From Sporobolomyces roseus (lineage: Eukaryota; Basidiomycota; Microbotryomycetes; Sporidiobolales; Sporidiobolaceae): a stretch of DNA of 64,000 bases. Below are positions 21,845 to 33,071 of the stretch, one piece after another. Numbering within the stretch: the first letter of the stretch is position 1; each line of letters starts with the position of its first letter. Under the pieces are notes generated by a model that ran no database searches, was not told the origin of the DNA, and saw only the letters and a list, made by a program, of their open reading frames with translations. Position numbers and translations under genes: made by a program. The stretch is from the NCBI GenBank assembly GCA_016617785.1, contig JADILM010000004.1:434001-498000 (forward strand), written 5' to 3'.

Positions 21845-24711
21845 ATGCTCAGAACAGCTCCAATCATTCGGAGAACCCTTCAAGCGAGAGGCTTACCGCT
21901 CACTCGCCGATTAGCGACAGCTCCCTTCTCTCCCCCTCCTCCTCAACCTACCACTCCACTCACTCCAGTAACGACACGAGGCTTAGCAGATCCCGAATCA
22001 ACTGGACCAGATCGTGCTATTCCACCCAAGGTCCCAGATCTCACCCTTCCTCCTCTCCCTCCAGCACCCGAATCAACTTCGCAACTTCCCCCGACTACAG
22101 CTCCCGCCAAGCCTATCACGCTAGACAACCTCCCAGAGGAAACTACGAATCCATCACTCACGCCTCCTCCTCAATCGTCCTCCACCTCAGACCTCCCTTC
22201 AGTTTCAGACCTCGAATCTAAAGCTTCCGAACTCTCTTCGAAACTCCCCTCTGCCGACGAAGTCAAATCGGAACTAAAGTCAAAGATGCCTTCCGCAGAA
22301 GAGCTCAAGTCGGAACTACCTTCGGCCGACCAGCTCAAGTCAAAAGCAGAGGACCTTTCTTCGCAACTTCCCTCCGTTGACGCTCTCAAATCAAAAGTTC
22401 CCTCGGCAGAGGAGCTCAAGTCACAACTCCCTTCCGCTGAAGACTTCAAATCGAAAGTACCATCCCAAGAAGAACTCAAATCGAAACTTCCCGCAGCTCC
22501 TTCTTTCCCTTCTCCTCCCCCTCCCCCTCCACCAAAAGGTCGTTTCCGCTCTTTCCTCCTCTCTAGCGCACTCTTCCTTGGTACAACAGCGTTCTTCTTG
22601 TATGCTTATGACTCGAGAGCTGGAATCCATCGGTCAGTTTTATTCTCTTCTCGCTTCTCTCCCTGGCCTTGCTGATTCTCGTATCCTTTCATAGATGGCT
22701 ATCTGTCCCCGTCTTGATGCAGTTGACCAAGGACGATCCTGAACGTGCTCACGAACTCGCTATCGCATTCCTCGAGAGTGGTTTGACTCCGAAAGATCTC
22801 GGTGTCGATGATGAACGATTGACTTTCGAGGTAAGTCTTCATGATCGTTCTTCTTTACGGTTTGAAGCTGATTGACAATTGTGACGTCGCAGCTCTGGGG
22901 CAAGAAGTTCTCTAACCCCGTCGGAATCGCTGCTGGTTTCGACAAACATGGTCAAGCGATTGACGGACTGTTCGATCTCGGATTCGGTTATGTCGAGATT
23001 GGAAGTGTGACTCCGGAACCTCAGGTACGTCCCATCGACTTCACTCTACTAAGCTCGTGCTAATCCAAACTCTGACATTCAGCCTGGAAACCCTAAACCT
23101 CGAGTCTTCCGAGTTCCCGAGACCAACTCTGTCGTCAACCGATATGGATTCAACTCTGAGGGTCACGACGCTACTATCGCTCGCCTTCGGTTACGCGTTC
23201 AACGCTTCCTCTCCCGCTACGCATCTATTCTCCCTTCCGAACTCTTCCCTACTCCTGCCGCCGACGCGCTCTCCTTCCCCGATCACTACGACCCCATCGC
23301 CGCTCTCCTCTCTTCCCCCGCTGGTCAAGCCGCTACTCCTATCGACGATCTCGGACTCCCACGTTCGATGCGAGATGGCAAAGTGCTCGGAATCAACCTT
23401 GGCAAGAACAAGGTCAGCGACCCAGACTCGATCGATGATTTCGTCAAGGGTATCCACTCTCTCGGTCCTTATGCCGATGTCCTCGTCGTGAACGTCTCCT
23501 CTCCCAATACTCCCGGCCTCCGAAACCTCCAACGAAAAGGAATGCTCTCCGAACTCCTCGAAGGCGTCGTCTCTGCTCGTAACGATCTCAAGTCGAATAT
23601 CAAACCTCCAGTTCTCGTCAAGGTCGCTCCAGATCTCACGGACGATCAGATCGAAGACATCGCTCACGCAGTAAAGACTTCCGGAGTAGACGGAGTTATC
23701 GTTTCAAACACCACTATCTCTCGACCTTCGTCCGCTGGTTCTTCGTCCAAACTCAAGGAGGCTGGAGGTCTATCTGGTCCTCCCGTCAAACCTCTCGCTC
23801 TCAAAGCACTCTCCGCCCTCTACGAACAAACCGACGGAAAGATTCCTCTCATCGGATGTGGAGGAATCAGTTCGGGAGCCGATGCTCTCGAGTTCGGTAA
23901 AGCTGGAGCGAGTCTCGTACAACTTTACACTGGATTCGTTTACAACGGAGTTGGACTACCCGCGAAGATCAAGGATGAGTTGACAGAGTTGTTGAAGGAA
24001 GAGGGAAAGACTTGGGGTCAGATTATTGGAACTGGTCGGGTCAAGCGTGAGACGGCTCAAAAGATGAAGGAGCAACAGAAGCCTTTAGAAGCGAAGAAGG
24101 TGGAAAAGGTGGAGGAATCGAAGAAGATTGAGGAGAAACCGACTGAATCGGATTTCCAGAAAGGATTGAGTGAAGCCAAAATTGAACTCGAGTCACTCTT
24201 CAAGCAACTAGCCGATGCCGAACCAACAAAGAAGCAAAGCAAGTCGAAAGCCGATCAATCGCCTCCTGCCGATCTCTCCGCTACCCTCCCTGCCTCTTCC
24301 GCACGGAAACCTTCCTCTCAACCCGGTTCGATCCCTCATCCCGCTACCGGAGAACCAGCCGTAGCAGTTCCAGCACCCGTCGCAGAAGCTACCGTCGACC
24401 CTTACGTGACAAACCCTCTCACCGATCCCACTCCAGCTAAAACTTCGACCCCTCCCACTCCCGATTCAAACCTCGCATCTTCCCAGCCTTCCCCTTCCGC
24501 TCCTCCCGCTTCAACCAACATTGATCATTCCCCTCTCGCTATTCCCGCCAACGCTCTCCTCGACGATAAAGCTATCACTGCTCTCTTGGACCCGGCGAAA
24601 TCTCAGGTCAAGCAAGGATTGAACTCGACCCCTGCACCTGTTGATGTCAAGGAGAAGACGAAGGAGAATGTTGCTGATGCTGTCAAGGGGGATGGAAAGC
24701 GATGGGTGTAG
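21845..24711 (+). CDS. URA9: Dihydroorotate dehydrogenase, mitochondrial (class 2), with repeat-bearing N-terminus
   Basis: Oxidises dihydroorotate to orotate in pyrimidine synthesis at the inner mitochondrial membrane, passing electrons to quinone via FMN. The start [20 protein letters not shown] is Arg-rich like a mitochondrial presequence. Next comes a Pro-rich segment, then about nine 11-12-residue repeats of the type [10 protein letters not shown] (about 22190-22500), and a membrane span ([19 protein letters not shown]). The barrel contains [37 protein letters not shown], the class-2 catalytic Ser loop [22 protein letters not shown] and [14 protein letters not shown]. After the barrel comes a C-terminal extension of about 230 residues, first Lys/Glu-rich and then Pro/Ser/Thr-rich, that ordinary DHODH lacks. 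Three short introns lie between 22630 and 23085. Confidence 0.95.
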
Positions 24712-24912
24712 ATTGGAGGGCAGTTTAGAAGGATACAAAAATGTGATATAATACAAGCAGTTTCTTTCCTGTTTCTGAGGGAATCCCAGACTCTCGTGAT
24801 GGGTCTCACGAGCAGTTCCACTTCTAAGCGACTGGTTGTTGCGAAATTGCGACAGTTGAGCGAAACTGAGAATCTGACTTGACTTCCTACCTCTCACACT
24901 CACTCTCAATGA

Positions 24913-25997
24913 ATGCCTCAAACGACTATCAGATCACTACCCTTTGAACTACTCGAACACATTCTCGACCTCGCAGCTGGAGAAGCCGATCTCGACTCGA
25001 AACGCTCCATCTTCAATCGATACAATTTCCTTCGAGAGGCAGCCCTAGTCTCAAGTGACTTCCGCCATCCAGCACAATCATGCCTGTGGCTATCTCTACG
25101 AGTCCACTCACCGGAAACAGCGAAGAGGTTGCTCAATAGCAAGGCTTTGAAACATCACATCACCAGGGACGTCTCGTTGGAGGGAGTACATTCAGGGAGT
25201 GACGGACTATCTGGATCAACCGGAGCTAGGGTGCTGAAGCAGCTCAGAGGAATCCGATGTTTAAGGTTGATGGATTTTGGGAGATTATCGCTAAAAGTTT
25301 TACAGAATGAGAATCTCTCGAGTGAGTCCAACCTCTCACCTTGCCCAGTTCGAATGTAGCTGACTCATTGGAATGGATAGCCCTACGTACGCTCTATTTG
25401 ATGTCATCCTTTCCCGACAAATCGTCGACAGTCACTTCCCTCTCTTTCCCATTCCATCTTCGCACTCTTCATCTCTACAACCGCAACTACTCTTCGAACC
25501 TCCTCCCTACACTCTTCACTCAATGCTCACGAACCCTCACCTCTCTCACCTTGATCACTTCCCATTCTTCCCCTTCCTATAATTCCCTCGTCGATGGATT
25601 CCCTTCTGTCGCCCCAAACCTCCTCCATCTCTCCCTCCAGCATCGCCCTTCACCTGAACTCTTTGAACATTTCGCACTTTGCACGAGGCTCGAATACCTT
25701 GAATGCTCTTTCGCCGTCAATCTCGCATCAGTACTCGATTCACTCATGAACGCTCGACTCAAAACACTCTCTATCGAACTCGACTACAACCTTGTCGATG
25801 TAGCGCAGATCTTACTCCTCAGGCTGGACTCGTCAACTTTGGATGAATTGGAGACGCTCAAGATTCCGAGGGCTCCCGCTAAAGAAGAGTTTGGAGAGTT
25901 TGGTGGCAAGGAATTGCTCGAGAGATGTGAGGAGAAGGGAATCGAGGTCAAGCTGGGAGAGGTAGTAGCGTGGAGAACGAGATCTGTCTTTGATTGA
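24913..25997 (+). CDS. F-box-like / leucine-rich-repeat protein
   Basis: Two exons joined at CTCTCGA|GTGAGT to GATAG|CCCTAC. The N-terminus TIRSLPFELLEHILDLA has the F-box pattern LPxELLxxIL that binds Skp1 in SCF ubiquitin ligases. Irregular leucine-rich segments follow (LRTLYLMSS; FHLRTLHLYNR; LTSLTLITS; NLLHLSLQH; RLEYLECSF; RLKTLSIELDYN), as in basidiomycete F-box/LRR proteins that select substrates. Which substrate cannot be told. An ATG four bases upstream (24909) in another frame opens a 12-codon upstream ORF overlapping the start, which could lower translation. Confidence 0.8.
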
Positions 25998-26552
25998 AGG
26001 GTTCAAGGTGTTGAGCAAGCGCGAGGAGGAGATGAGACGGAAGAAGGGAATCGAGGAGAGCGGACTCTTTCGCACAGGCTCAAACACGATGATACGTTTG
26101 AACCTAGTCTCGACTATTCACGTCGATTGTATACTTCCCCTTGTAGCCTGCTCACCTATGTATCTCTACGCAGTCTGCATCTTCAAACGAAGGATTTCTC
26201 TCTCATCCAGCCTCTCTCGTCTTTCTGCTTGCGTGATTTGTTCGTTCTCGTCGAGATGAGAGCTCCTTAATAACTTCCCTTGTCGACGCGATCGACGGTG
26301 GGTAATAATAACTTCATTAAAAGCCAGAGGAGGAAAGTATAATTTGCGAAGCATCCGAGGCGGGGGGGGTCGGCTTCTCCTCCTCCATTCAACTACTCTC
26401 ACGACTATACGTACTCTACGACTTACGACTGTACATATCTTCACCAGTGTGAACAACCAGTCACAGGGCTTCGAGCCCTCTCGCTTCTTCATCTCCGGAA
26501 AAAACTTGGTTCGAACAACCCCCAACACGACACAGGCACGTTCAAATCGATC
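25998..26552. other. Intergenic region
   Basis: 3' flank of the F-box gene and 5' leader of the GPCR gene. A G8 run (GGCGGGGGGGGTCGG) lies near 26360, followed by a pyrimidine-rich leader. I see no supported gene on either strand. Confidence 0.4.
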
Positions 26553-28269
26553 ATGGCTCCACCAGCTGGTTGGATATCATTAGAAGGGCATCTACATGGA
26601 GTACTCGCCGTTGCGATTTCAGCAAGCATTTCATTATTCTGTATTTTCGGATTAGTATCCTTCATCGGCGCATTACTATGGAGGCATTACTCGGAAAGCA
26701 ATATGGTGGAAAGGAGGGAGAAGAAGATGCGGAACAAGGTAAGAATCGAATGGCCTTATCTCGCACCGTCTTGACTGAACATTTTTCGTTTCTCGCATCG
26801 CAAACAGGCTATTCGATTCCTCGCTTCGACTCATGGACTGTTATTCGTAGATCTGCTGGTCGGTGACCTTTTACAGGCGATTGGCTTCGCCATGAACTAC
26901 AGCGTGAGTTCCTATCTCGTCCTCTCTCTTTCCCCCTCTTTCTCTACCCCTCCATCTCGCTCCTTCTTTCTCCCTCTCTCCTCCTCTGACTCAGTCTCGG
27001 GCAGGATCCGCTGATCTTCCTCGTTATTTGCAGTGGTTTCGTCACGAGGGACTACCACCATCCGAGAACCCAAACGCCCTCTGCACTGCCCAAGCAATCC
27101 TAATCCAGATTGGCGACACCGCTTCTTGCTTCTCCAGTTTGATCATCTCGATCAATCTCCTCGTTATCGTCGTCTTCAAGAGGCATCCATCAGTCAAGGG
27201 ACTCTGGTGTGTTATCGCTGGACAATGGATTTTAGTGGGCATCCTCGCAGGAATCGGACCTCGATGGCTCGGGAACAATGGAATCCCTTTCTATGGCGAC
27301 AGCGGGAGTTGGTGCTGGATTCAGATGGAGTACAATTACGCTCGACTATGGCTTCACTACTTTTGGGTCTTCGTTATCGCCTTCCTCGACCTCGTCATCT
27401 ACTCGATTATCGGATTGTACCTCGCCGTTCAATCTAGAAGAACGTCCTCAAAAGTTCCCAACTCCATCTCAAACCTCTCTGGCGTCGTCAAGTTGATGCC
27501 TCTTTACGCCCTCTCCTACATCGTCACGATCCTGCCTCTCTCGGCGTATCGAGCGGCCGCTATGGCAGGAAATCGTTGGAGTACCGAGTTTCAACTCGGA
27601 GCGGGATTCGTATTGTAGGCGGAGTCTTTCTCTCTATGCTTTAGCTTCATATGCTGATCAAAAGAGATGGCTACAGTACCTTGAGCGGTGCAGTCAACTG
27701 TATTATTTACGCAACGACACGAAATATCATTTCGGCGGAAAGTGTAGGAGCGCTTCGAAGGGGCAGTCAAACGGTTTCGCAGTCTGGGCTCAATCACAGT
27801 ACGTGCCTTCTTTCGAGCGCTCTTTGACCAGCCTCGACGCTGATCGATCTGTTCCCTCGTTCCCTCGACAGCTTCGCGAAGCAGACTTCGAAACTTCTTC
27901 TTCGTTCGACGCGCAACCTACAGTCCATCTTCAAAAGGAACCTTCACCGAACCACCCTCATCTCACGTCCACGTTCAAGTCGAAACCGAGATCTCTTTAC
28001 CCGGTTTACCTCCAACCCCTTCTCCCACTTCCCTCACATTTGACCAAAAAGCTAGAGGAGGAGGAGGCATGAGTCGGTTGGAGTACGAGCGAGAGAAATT
28101 GAGGGATTGGGAGAGAGAGAAGGAGATGGAGAAGGATAGGAAAGAGAGGGAAGGAAGTGAGGGAGAGAGACCGTTTGCGAGTTTGAGGGAGGTCGAAGAG
28201 AGGGAGAGGGAAAGGAGAATGAGCGATCCTGAATGGACGGAATCTTCTGAAGGGGGAAGTACGGTTTAG
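26553..28269 (+). CDS. cAMP-receptor-like (CRL/Git3-type) GPCR
   Basis: Five exons with consistent phases. Seven hydrophobic spans can be counted, including VLAVAISASISLFCIFGLVS, GLLFVDLLVGDLLQAIGF, SLIISINLLVIVVF, IAGQWILVGILAGIG, LHYFWVFVIAFLDLVIYSII and LMPLYALSYIVTILPLSAY. The motif SGSWCWIQMEYNYARLWLHY before span 5 is typical of fungal and Dictyostelium cAMP-receptor-like GPCRs. The cytoplasmic tail begins after INCIIYATTRNI-like sequence and ends in a long Arg/Glu coil (YEREKLRDWEREKEMEKDRK). It is a predicted plasma-membrane receptor acting through heterotrimeric G protein; ligand unknown. Confidence 0.88.
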
Positions 28270-28624
28270 CTTGGTGGTTTGGTTCTCATCTTAACTTGAA
28301 ACGGAAAACTCGTGTTGTATCATTATTGATGTGCTCTCTCATCGGATCGTTTGCTGTCGTAGAACTAATCATCCTTACCATTGTTAATCATTATTGTTCA
28401 TCTCAGTACTTCGCGTTCGTTCGAGGGACTCGAGTTGGCGAGAACGAGACGAGAACGGCAAGCACGAGTGAGAATCGAACGGCAGCGTTACGAGATCTTG
28501 GGCACCAGACACGCCTGTTGAAAATGAAGATTGGCACAGATAGCAGGTCAAGGGAATTAACAAAGGGAAAGACTAGAAATGAACGAGAAGCACGCGGCTA
28601 CAGAAAGGCAGGGTCCCAATGGTC
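28270..28624. other. Intergenic region between convergent genes
   Basis: Separates the GPCR stop from the stop of the minus-strand family member. Nothing recognisable. Confidence 0.4.
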
Positions 28625-29843
28625 TCAAATCTCGCTGATCACGCTGTAGATGTGTCGTTTCCGACGAGATAGTGACGATGCTCCAAGGCTGCGGTCGACA
28701 TAGTGACCAAAGCTTGCGAAAGGAGGCAGACTTTGAGCGTTCTCGTTCTAAAAAGAGAAAAGTTGTGAGCCTTCACTTCATTGCTGACATACGCAGCTGT
28801 AGAGTAAAATACTCACGTAGTAGTTTTGGGCATGCTCAGGCTGAGGAGGCGGAGTTTCGAGCTGTAAACGTTCAGCTGGTTGCAAATTCGCATTCACATC
28901 TTGCGCAATTTCCTCTGGCGGGACCTGATCCTCATAGCGATGAGATGTCAGGGACACGAATCGGAGATGGATGCGGTGAAAGATTGGCTTACACTGAAGA
29001 GAGCGAAAGCGTCTTCGAGTTTGGAAAAATGCGAAAAGCTCGCGATGAATTGCTCAACCCATCTCCGGAGGGAATTGGCCTGCGCGGGAAGTCTGAGGTG
29101 CGCGTTGAAGACGAGGTAGATAGCGACGGCAATCTGGTAAGGCTCGAAAGTCCTCCTGATAGCGATTTGTGTTTGGGCGAAAGGAAAACTGGCGATAGCT
29201 GTACGGTACAGTCGTTCGAGGCTCTCAACTATCCAACTCTGCGGCAGTCTCGAGGAGTATTAGCGAGAGCTTGAGAAGCAGAGTCGGGAGGCACTGTACG
29301 AATGGTTCGCGCAAAGGTTCGATTGAGGCGAGCAGATGTTTTGCCGCTTCTCTAGCGACGGTTCCATCCGACCGAACCGCTGAGAAATCAGCTTCCTGTG
29401 CTACGAGAGTCAGTTGAGCGAAGTCGAAGGCTGAGTGACTGGCTTACCCCGATCGCTCGACAAAATGCCTGCCTATTCTCGAGTCTAACGCTCACAACAC
29501 CTTCGACCAGCCGCTTGATCTCGTAGTACAGGGCATGCCATGCAAGCTTCTCAACGCTATGGACCCGATCACGCCGGATTCCGACTCCTACCGCTAGCCA
29601 AAGGTCCTTCTTGAAATTGTTGAACCGGTTCTCGCGAATTCGAGCCAACACCTGTTCTCCATGAAAAGGAGCCCGAGGCGTACCGATCCTGTACCATATT
29701 ACTTGACATTCATCTTGCGTCCGCAGATGTGGTCCAGCAGGAAGGGTCGGAGCCGAACGACCGGCAAGAGACGAAGGGCTGGAGTTGGAAGCGGCAGGCT
29801 GTTCGCGAGGACGGAGTTCCCGAAGCTGATGAGGGGGATCCAT
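28625..29843 (-). CDS. Member 1 of an unrecognised four-copy gene family
   Basis: Five or six exons reconstructed from the ATG at 29843 (MDPPHQLRELRPREQPAASN) to the stop at 28625. Shared landmarks with the three copies at 43.8-48.1 kb are DECQVIWYRIG; NNFKKDLWLAV; KLAWHALYYEIKRL; NRQAFCRAIG at the end of exon 1; LASIEPLREPF ending exon 2; YQIAVAIYLVFN; LRRWVEQFIASF; VPPEEIAQDVN; and the tail SSLSRRKRHIYSVISEI. Introns fall at matching places. The N-terminal 50 residues are Pro/Ser-rich. No signal peptide or membrane span is visible; the fold is probably helical. I do not recognise the family and assign no function. This copy lies 14 kb from the others and on the opposite strand. Confidence 0.8.
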
Positions 29844-30160
29844 CTGGAAGAGATAAGGCGGAACTCTCAGGCGTTGATCGAAAGCAGCAGAGAGCAGAAA
29901 TGTGAGAAATTCACAAAAACAGCTCCGAAGCAAGTCCGCGGTCGCGCTCGACAGCTGCAAGCAGACGACGAGGCAGTAGCGAAGCAAATACTCGCGCTAT
30001 TGAGAGCCAAAGAAGAGCAAGTTAGAGTTTGAAGCATTATGCAAGGGTATTCGTACTGAAACTGCGAATGAAAGAATTTAGTATCTCGTGTGTCTTGAAC
30101 GACAGCGAGAAACAAGGGGCTTACCAGGTATAACCATCGCCGTTGACTCGACCAGTATCT
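29844..30160. other. Intergenic region
   Basis: Lies between two minus-strand genes and holds the promoter of the family member at 28625-29843. No other signal found. Confidence 0.4.
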
Positions 30161-31295
30161 TCACTCGTCGATGAGGAAACCGCCTCCCATTCCAACCGGA
30201 TCTCCCGTTTCTGCTCCATCTTTTTCTCGTTTCTTCCTACTGATCTCGAGAGTTGCTGCTGCCACTGCCGCATCCTCTTCATCTGGCAAGCCGAAATCGT
30301 CGTTGATGTAATCGGGAGCTTGCGGAGGATCTTGACCTTCGAGAGACCTCCAAAGTTCCGCTTCATCATCGTCTTCCTCCTCGACTGTCGCATCGGTCCT
30401 CCCGTCCTGATCTTCGCGCTCTCCCCCGTTTGGTTTCACTGCCTCCTTCCCGTTTGCGCCATATCTTTCCCCTTCGTCGCCATTCCCGTTCTCCTGATCT
30501 TGAACCTCTTTCCAAAGCGCTTCTTCATCCTGCCTAAACTTCTTGTTCAAAAACTCCAACTTCTTCTCCCTAGCCGTACACAACCTCTCGAGTTTCTCGA
30601 CTGCCATTCCCTCGAATACGTTCCCTTGTTTCCCTTTCCCTTTCGAAACGGTCGAGGGAGGTGAGAATTCGGCGATCTCGTCGTCGAGAGCTAGGAGGCG
30701 AGAGATGAGAGGCGCGCTTGCTTGAGCTTGTGCGAGACGTTGAAGAGCTTGAGTTGCAACTTGATTGATGTGTTGAAAACGAACTGGACCGAGCATTTGA
30801 CCTTGTTTCACGCATTTCTCGTCAATAACGATCTGAACTTCGCGAATTCGTCGAGAACTCACCTCCGTACAGCCTCGAAACGACGACCGCGACATCAACT
30901 GCCGCTTCCTTCGTGATAGCCGAATGAACTTCCCTCATTCCTCCCTTTTCTCCATCGTCTTCCCCTCCAGTCCTCACAGTCCAATCATCTTCGCCTAACC
31001 CATTCTTCCCCACTTTCAGACTCATCGTCCTCCATGCCAATATCTCGTGGTCGCATTCGGTGGGATGAGAATCGGTTCTTGAAGCGCGAATGTGGGAATG
31101 GAAGAGAGTAGCTTGGGATGAATGGGTGCAGGGGCAGGCATGCGCTACGAAGGTCGATAGTCGGTCTGTTATTGGAGAGGAAGATACGATGGGGGAAGGT
31201 AGAGAGGGAGTCGAAGTTGAAGGAAAGAAGGAATTCAAGGTGGTACGCTTGGAAGGTTGTTCGATCGTGGTCGGGGAGGCTCTACGTTTAGACAT
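30161..31295 (-). CDS. Impact N-terminal (UPF0029) domain protein
   Basis: Two exons joined inside the domain. The start MSKRRASPTTIEQPSKRTTL is basic with a possible nuclear signal. The Impact/UPF0029 signature follows: LFHSHIRASRTDSHPTECDH, MREVHSAITKEAAVDVAVVV, then SRLYGG joined to QMLGPVRFQHINQVATQAL (YGGxxLGPxRFxHI). The C-terminal half is a coiled, acidic tail (RREKKLEFLNKKF-like helices, then ATVEEEDDDEAELWRSLEGQ). The family includes Yih1/IMPACT, which restrains Gcn2, but this protein lacks a visible RWD domain, so that role is not assured. Its start lies 85 bases from the divergent gene at 31381. Confidence 0.85.
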
Positions 31296-31380
31296 TATCG
31301 TACTAGAGAGCAGAACCCGAGTTCAGAGTGAGGTGTAGGAGCGAGAGAGAGGTTCGCATTCTCTTTCATCTCTGACCTCA
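31296..31380. promoter_or_regulatory. 85-base bidirectional promoter
   Basis: It separates the start codons of the Impact-domain gene (minus) and the Cas1p-N-like gene (plus). The direct repeat-like pieces AGAGTGAGGT and AAGTGAGGTC flank the plus-strand start. Both 5' leaders must be very short or overlap. Confidence 0.35.
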
Positions 31381-32865
31381 ATGTTCAAAGTGAGGTCACT
31401 CTCTAGACCTATCGAGATATCATCCAGCTAATCTTAAACTACTCTATAGTGCCCTAGTCAAACCTTCATCCTCCTCCATGCTTTCCTCGTTCTTCTTCCC
31501 TTCACTTTCGCTTCCTCTCCATCTTTCACCTCCCTCGCCTCTCTCTTCGGCTCAGGATACTACGTAGACCTCAGTAACACATCTAGAGTAGTGCCACAAT
31601 CGTCCTACAACCGCTCGCTTCATGGTTGGCAACCAGAGGCTTCGAATTGCAAAATCGCAAGACACGCAAAAGACGAAATCTTGGACTGTTTGCAAGGTGA
31701 ACGAATCGTGATCTGGGGTGACTCGACTGCAAGGGTACTATACTACGGTGAGGACTTTGCGGGATAGCCTTGATATGTGTTCAGAGTGGAAAACTCATTT
31801 CGTTCGTTTCTCACAGGTCTCGTCAACAAGCTTTCTCCAACTCTCGTAACCGACAAGCATTCGAACCGCTTCCTCGAGCTCCCATCTCTCTCCAACGCTC
31901 TCGACTTATCTCCCCTCGTGTCCCTCGATTTCAGATGGGATCCCCTCCTCGGAGTCAACCACGACAATTCTTTCGACCCCGTCATCCTCGGTGGACTCAT
32001 GCCTACAAACTTCCCGAATCCTTGGTCATCCACTCTTGAGCAACAGGAGAAGGATCTGCCGTTATTGTTGGTCATCATGGTTGGGTTATGGTATACGGAT
32101 CATCGAGAGGGAATGCATCCGAATTTACTTGTTCCTCAGTGGAAGATCCGGGTGAAGCAGTTACTCGAGGCGGCGGAGAAGAGAAAGATTGTCAAGGACT
32201 TGTTAGTACTGGCTGAAGTGGAGGTATCGACGGAAAGGGATGATGGAGAAGTTCATAAGAAGGAGGATGTCGGAGAAATGAATCAGTGGTTGAGGGAAAC
32301 GTTCGAGGAATGGGTCAAGAGTGGGAGGCAGGAAAAGGCATTGACTCGTGTAGTGCTGGGTGAGTATTCGAATGTCTTGATCTGATCCGAGATACGTTGA
32401 ATTGATCGAGTTTCAGCGTTGCCCTCATAGCTACCGGATTCAATTCGATCATCTCGCCTCTCTCAAACCTCACTTCCGACGGTCTACACTATCCGATGGA
32501 TGTCGCTGAAACTCAGGCTGATCTACTTCTCAACGCCATTTGCTCAAATCGCTTGATCGGGAACAACGAGGGAGAATGCTGGAGTCAAGACGCTGGAACG
32601 GTCAAGTCCAGACGAAGAGCAGGCGATTTAATGATCTTGATCGCAGTGTTTGTCGGAGTCGTCGCTGTCGTGGTGAGAAAGACGCAAAGTAAGTCGAATC
32701 TCGCGAAAACTACTTTTCGCAAACTTTCTCTTCAGGTTCATCAAGCTAACTTTGGCTCTTCTCTGACTCACAGTTTATCGAAGTCTCTTCTCCTCTCGCC
32801 CAAGCTTCTCAGCTCTTGGTACCGACAATCGAGGAAATCGCTACGAACTCGTCTCTCACCCTTGA
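31381..32865 (+). CDS. Cas1p N-terminal / SGNH-type protein lacking the multispan acyltransferase part
   Basis: Five exons. The first is only nine bases (ATGTTCAAA) and is spliced to CPSQTFILLHAFLVLLPFTF, giving a signal-anchor. The catalytic block GDSTARVLYYG (GDS nucleophile) and the later DGLHYP (Asp-His pair) followed by LLLNAICSN match the N-terminal domain of Cas1p/CASD1 glycan O-acetyltransferases and related PC-esterases of the secretory pathway. A single span, LMILIAVFVGVVAVVV, follows and the protein stops about 40 residues later. Cryptococcal Cas1p and human CASD1 continue into a membrane part of about ten spans, which is absent here. It is probably a Golgi O-acyltransferase or esterase of glycans (inference). 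Confidence 0.75.
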
Positions 32866-33071
32866 CGACACACTGTCCACGAACTCTTCTCCCTCAACTT
32901 TGTCGTTCGCGATTCTCCGCCTCCGAGTTCAAGCGACGACACTTCTCTCGTCGACGTCTCGACCGGACTTTCCGCGGTCCTGATCGACTCTCTCTCTTCA
33001 TCTTTCGTTCCTCTTCCCTCCCCTTGTACCCTTTCCAACCGTCCCCAGCCTTCCACTCTCAACAGCTCAAC

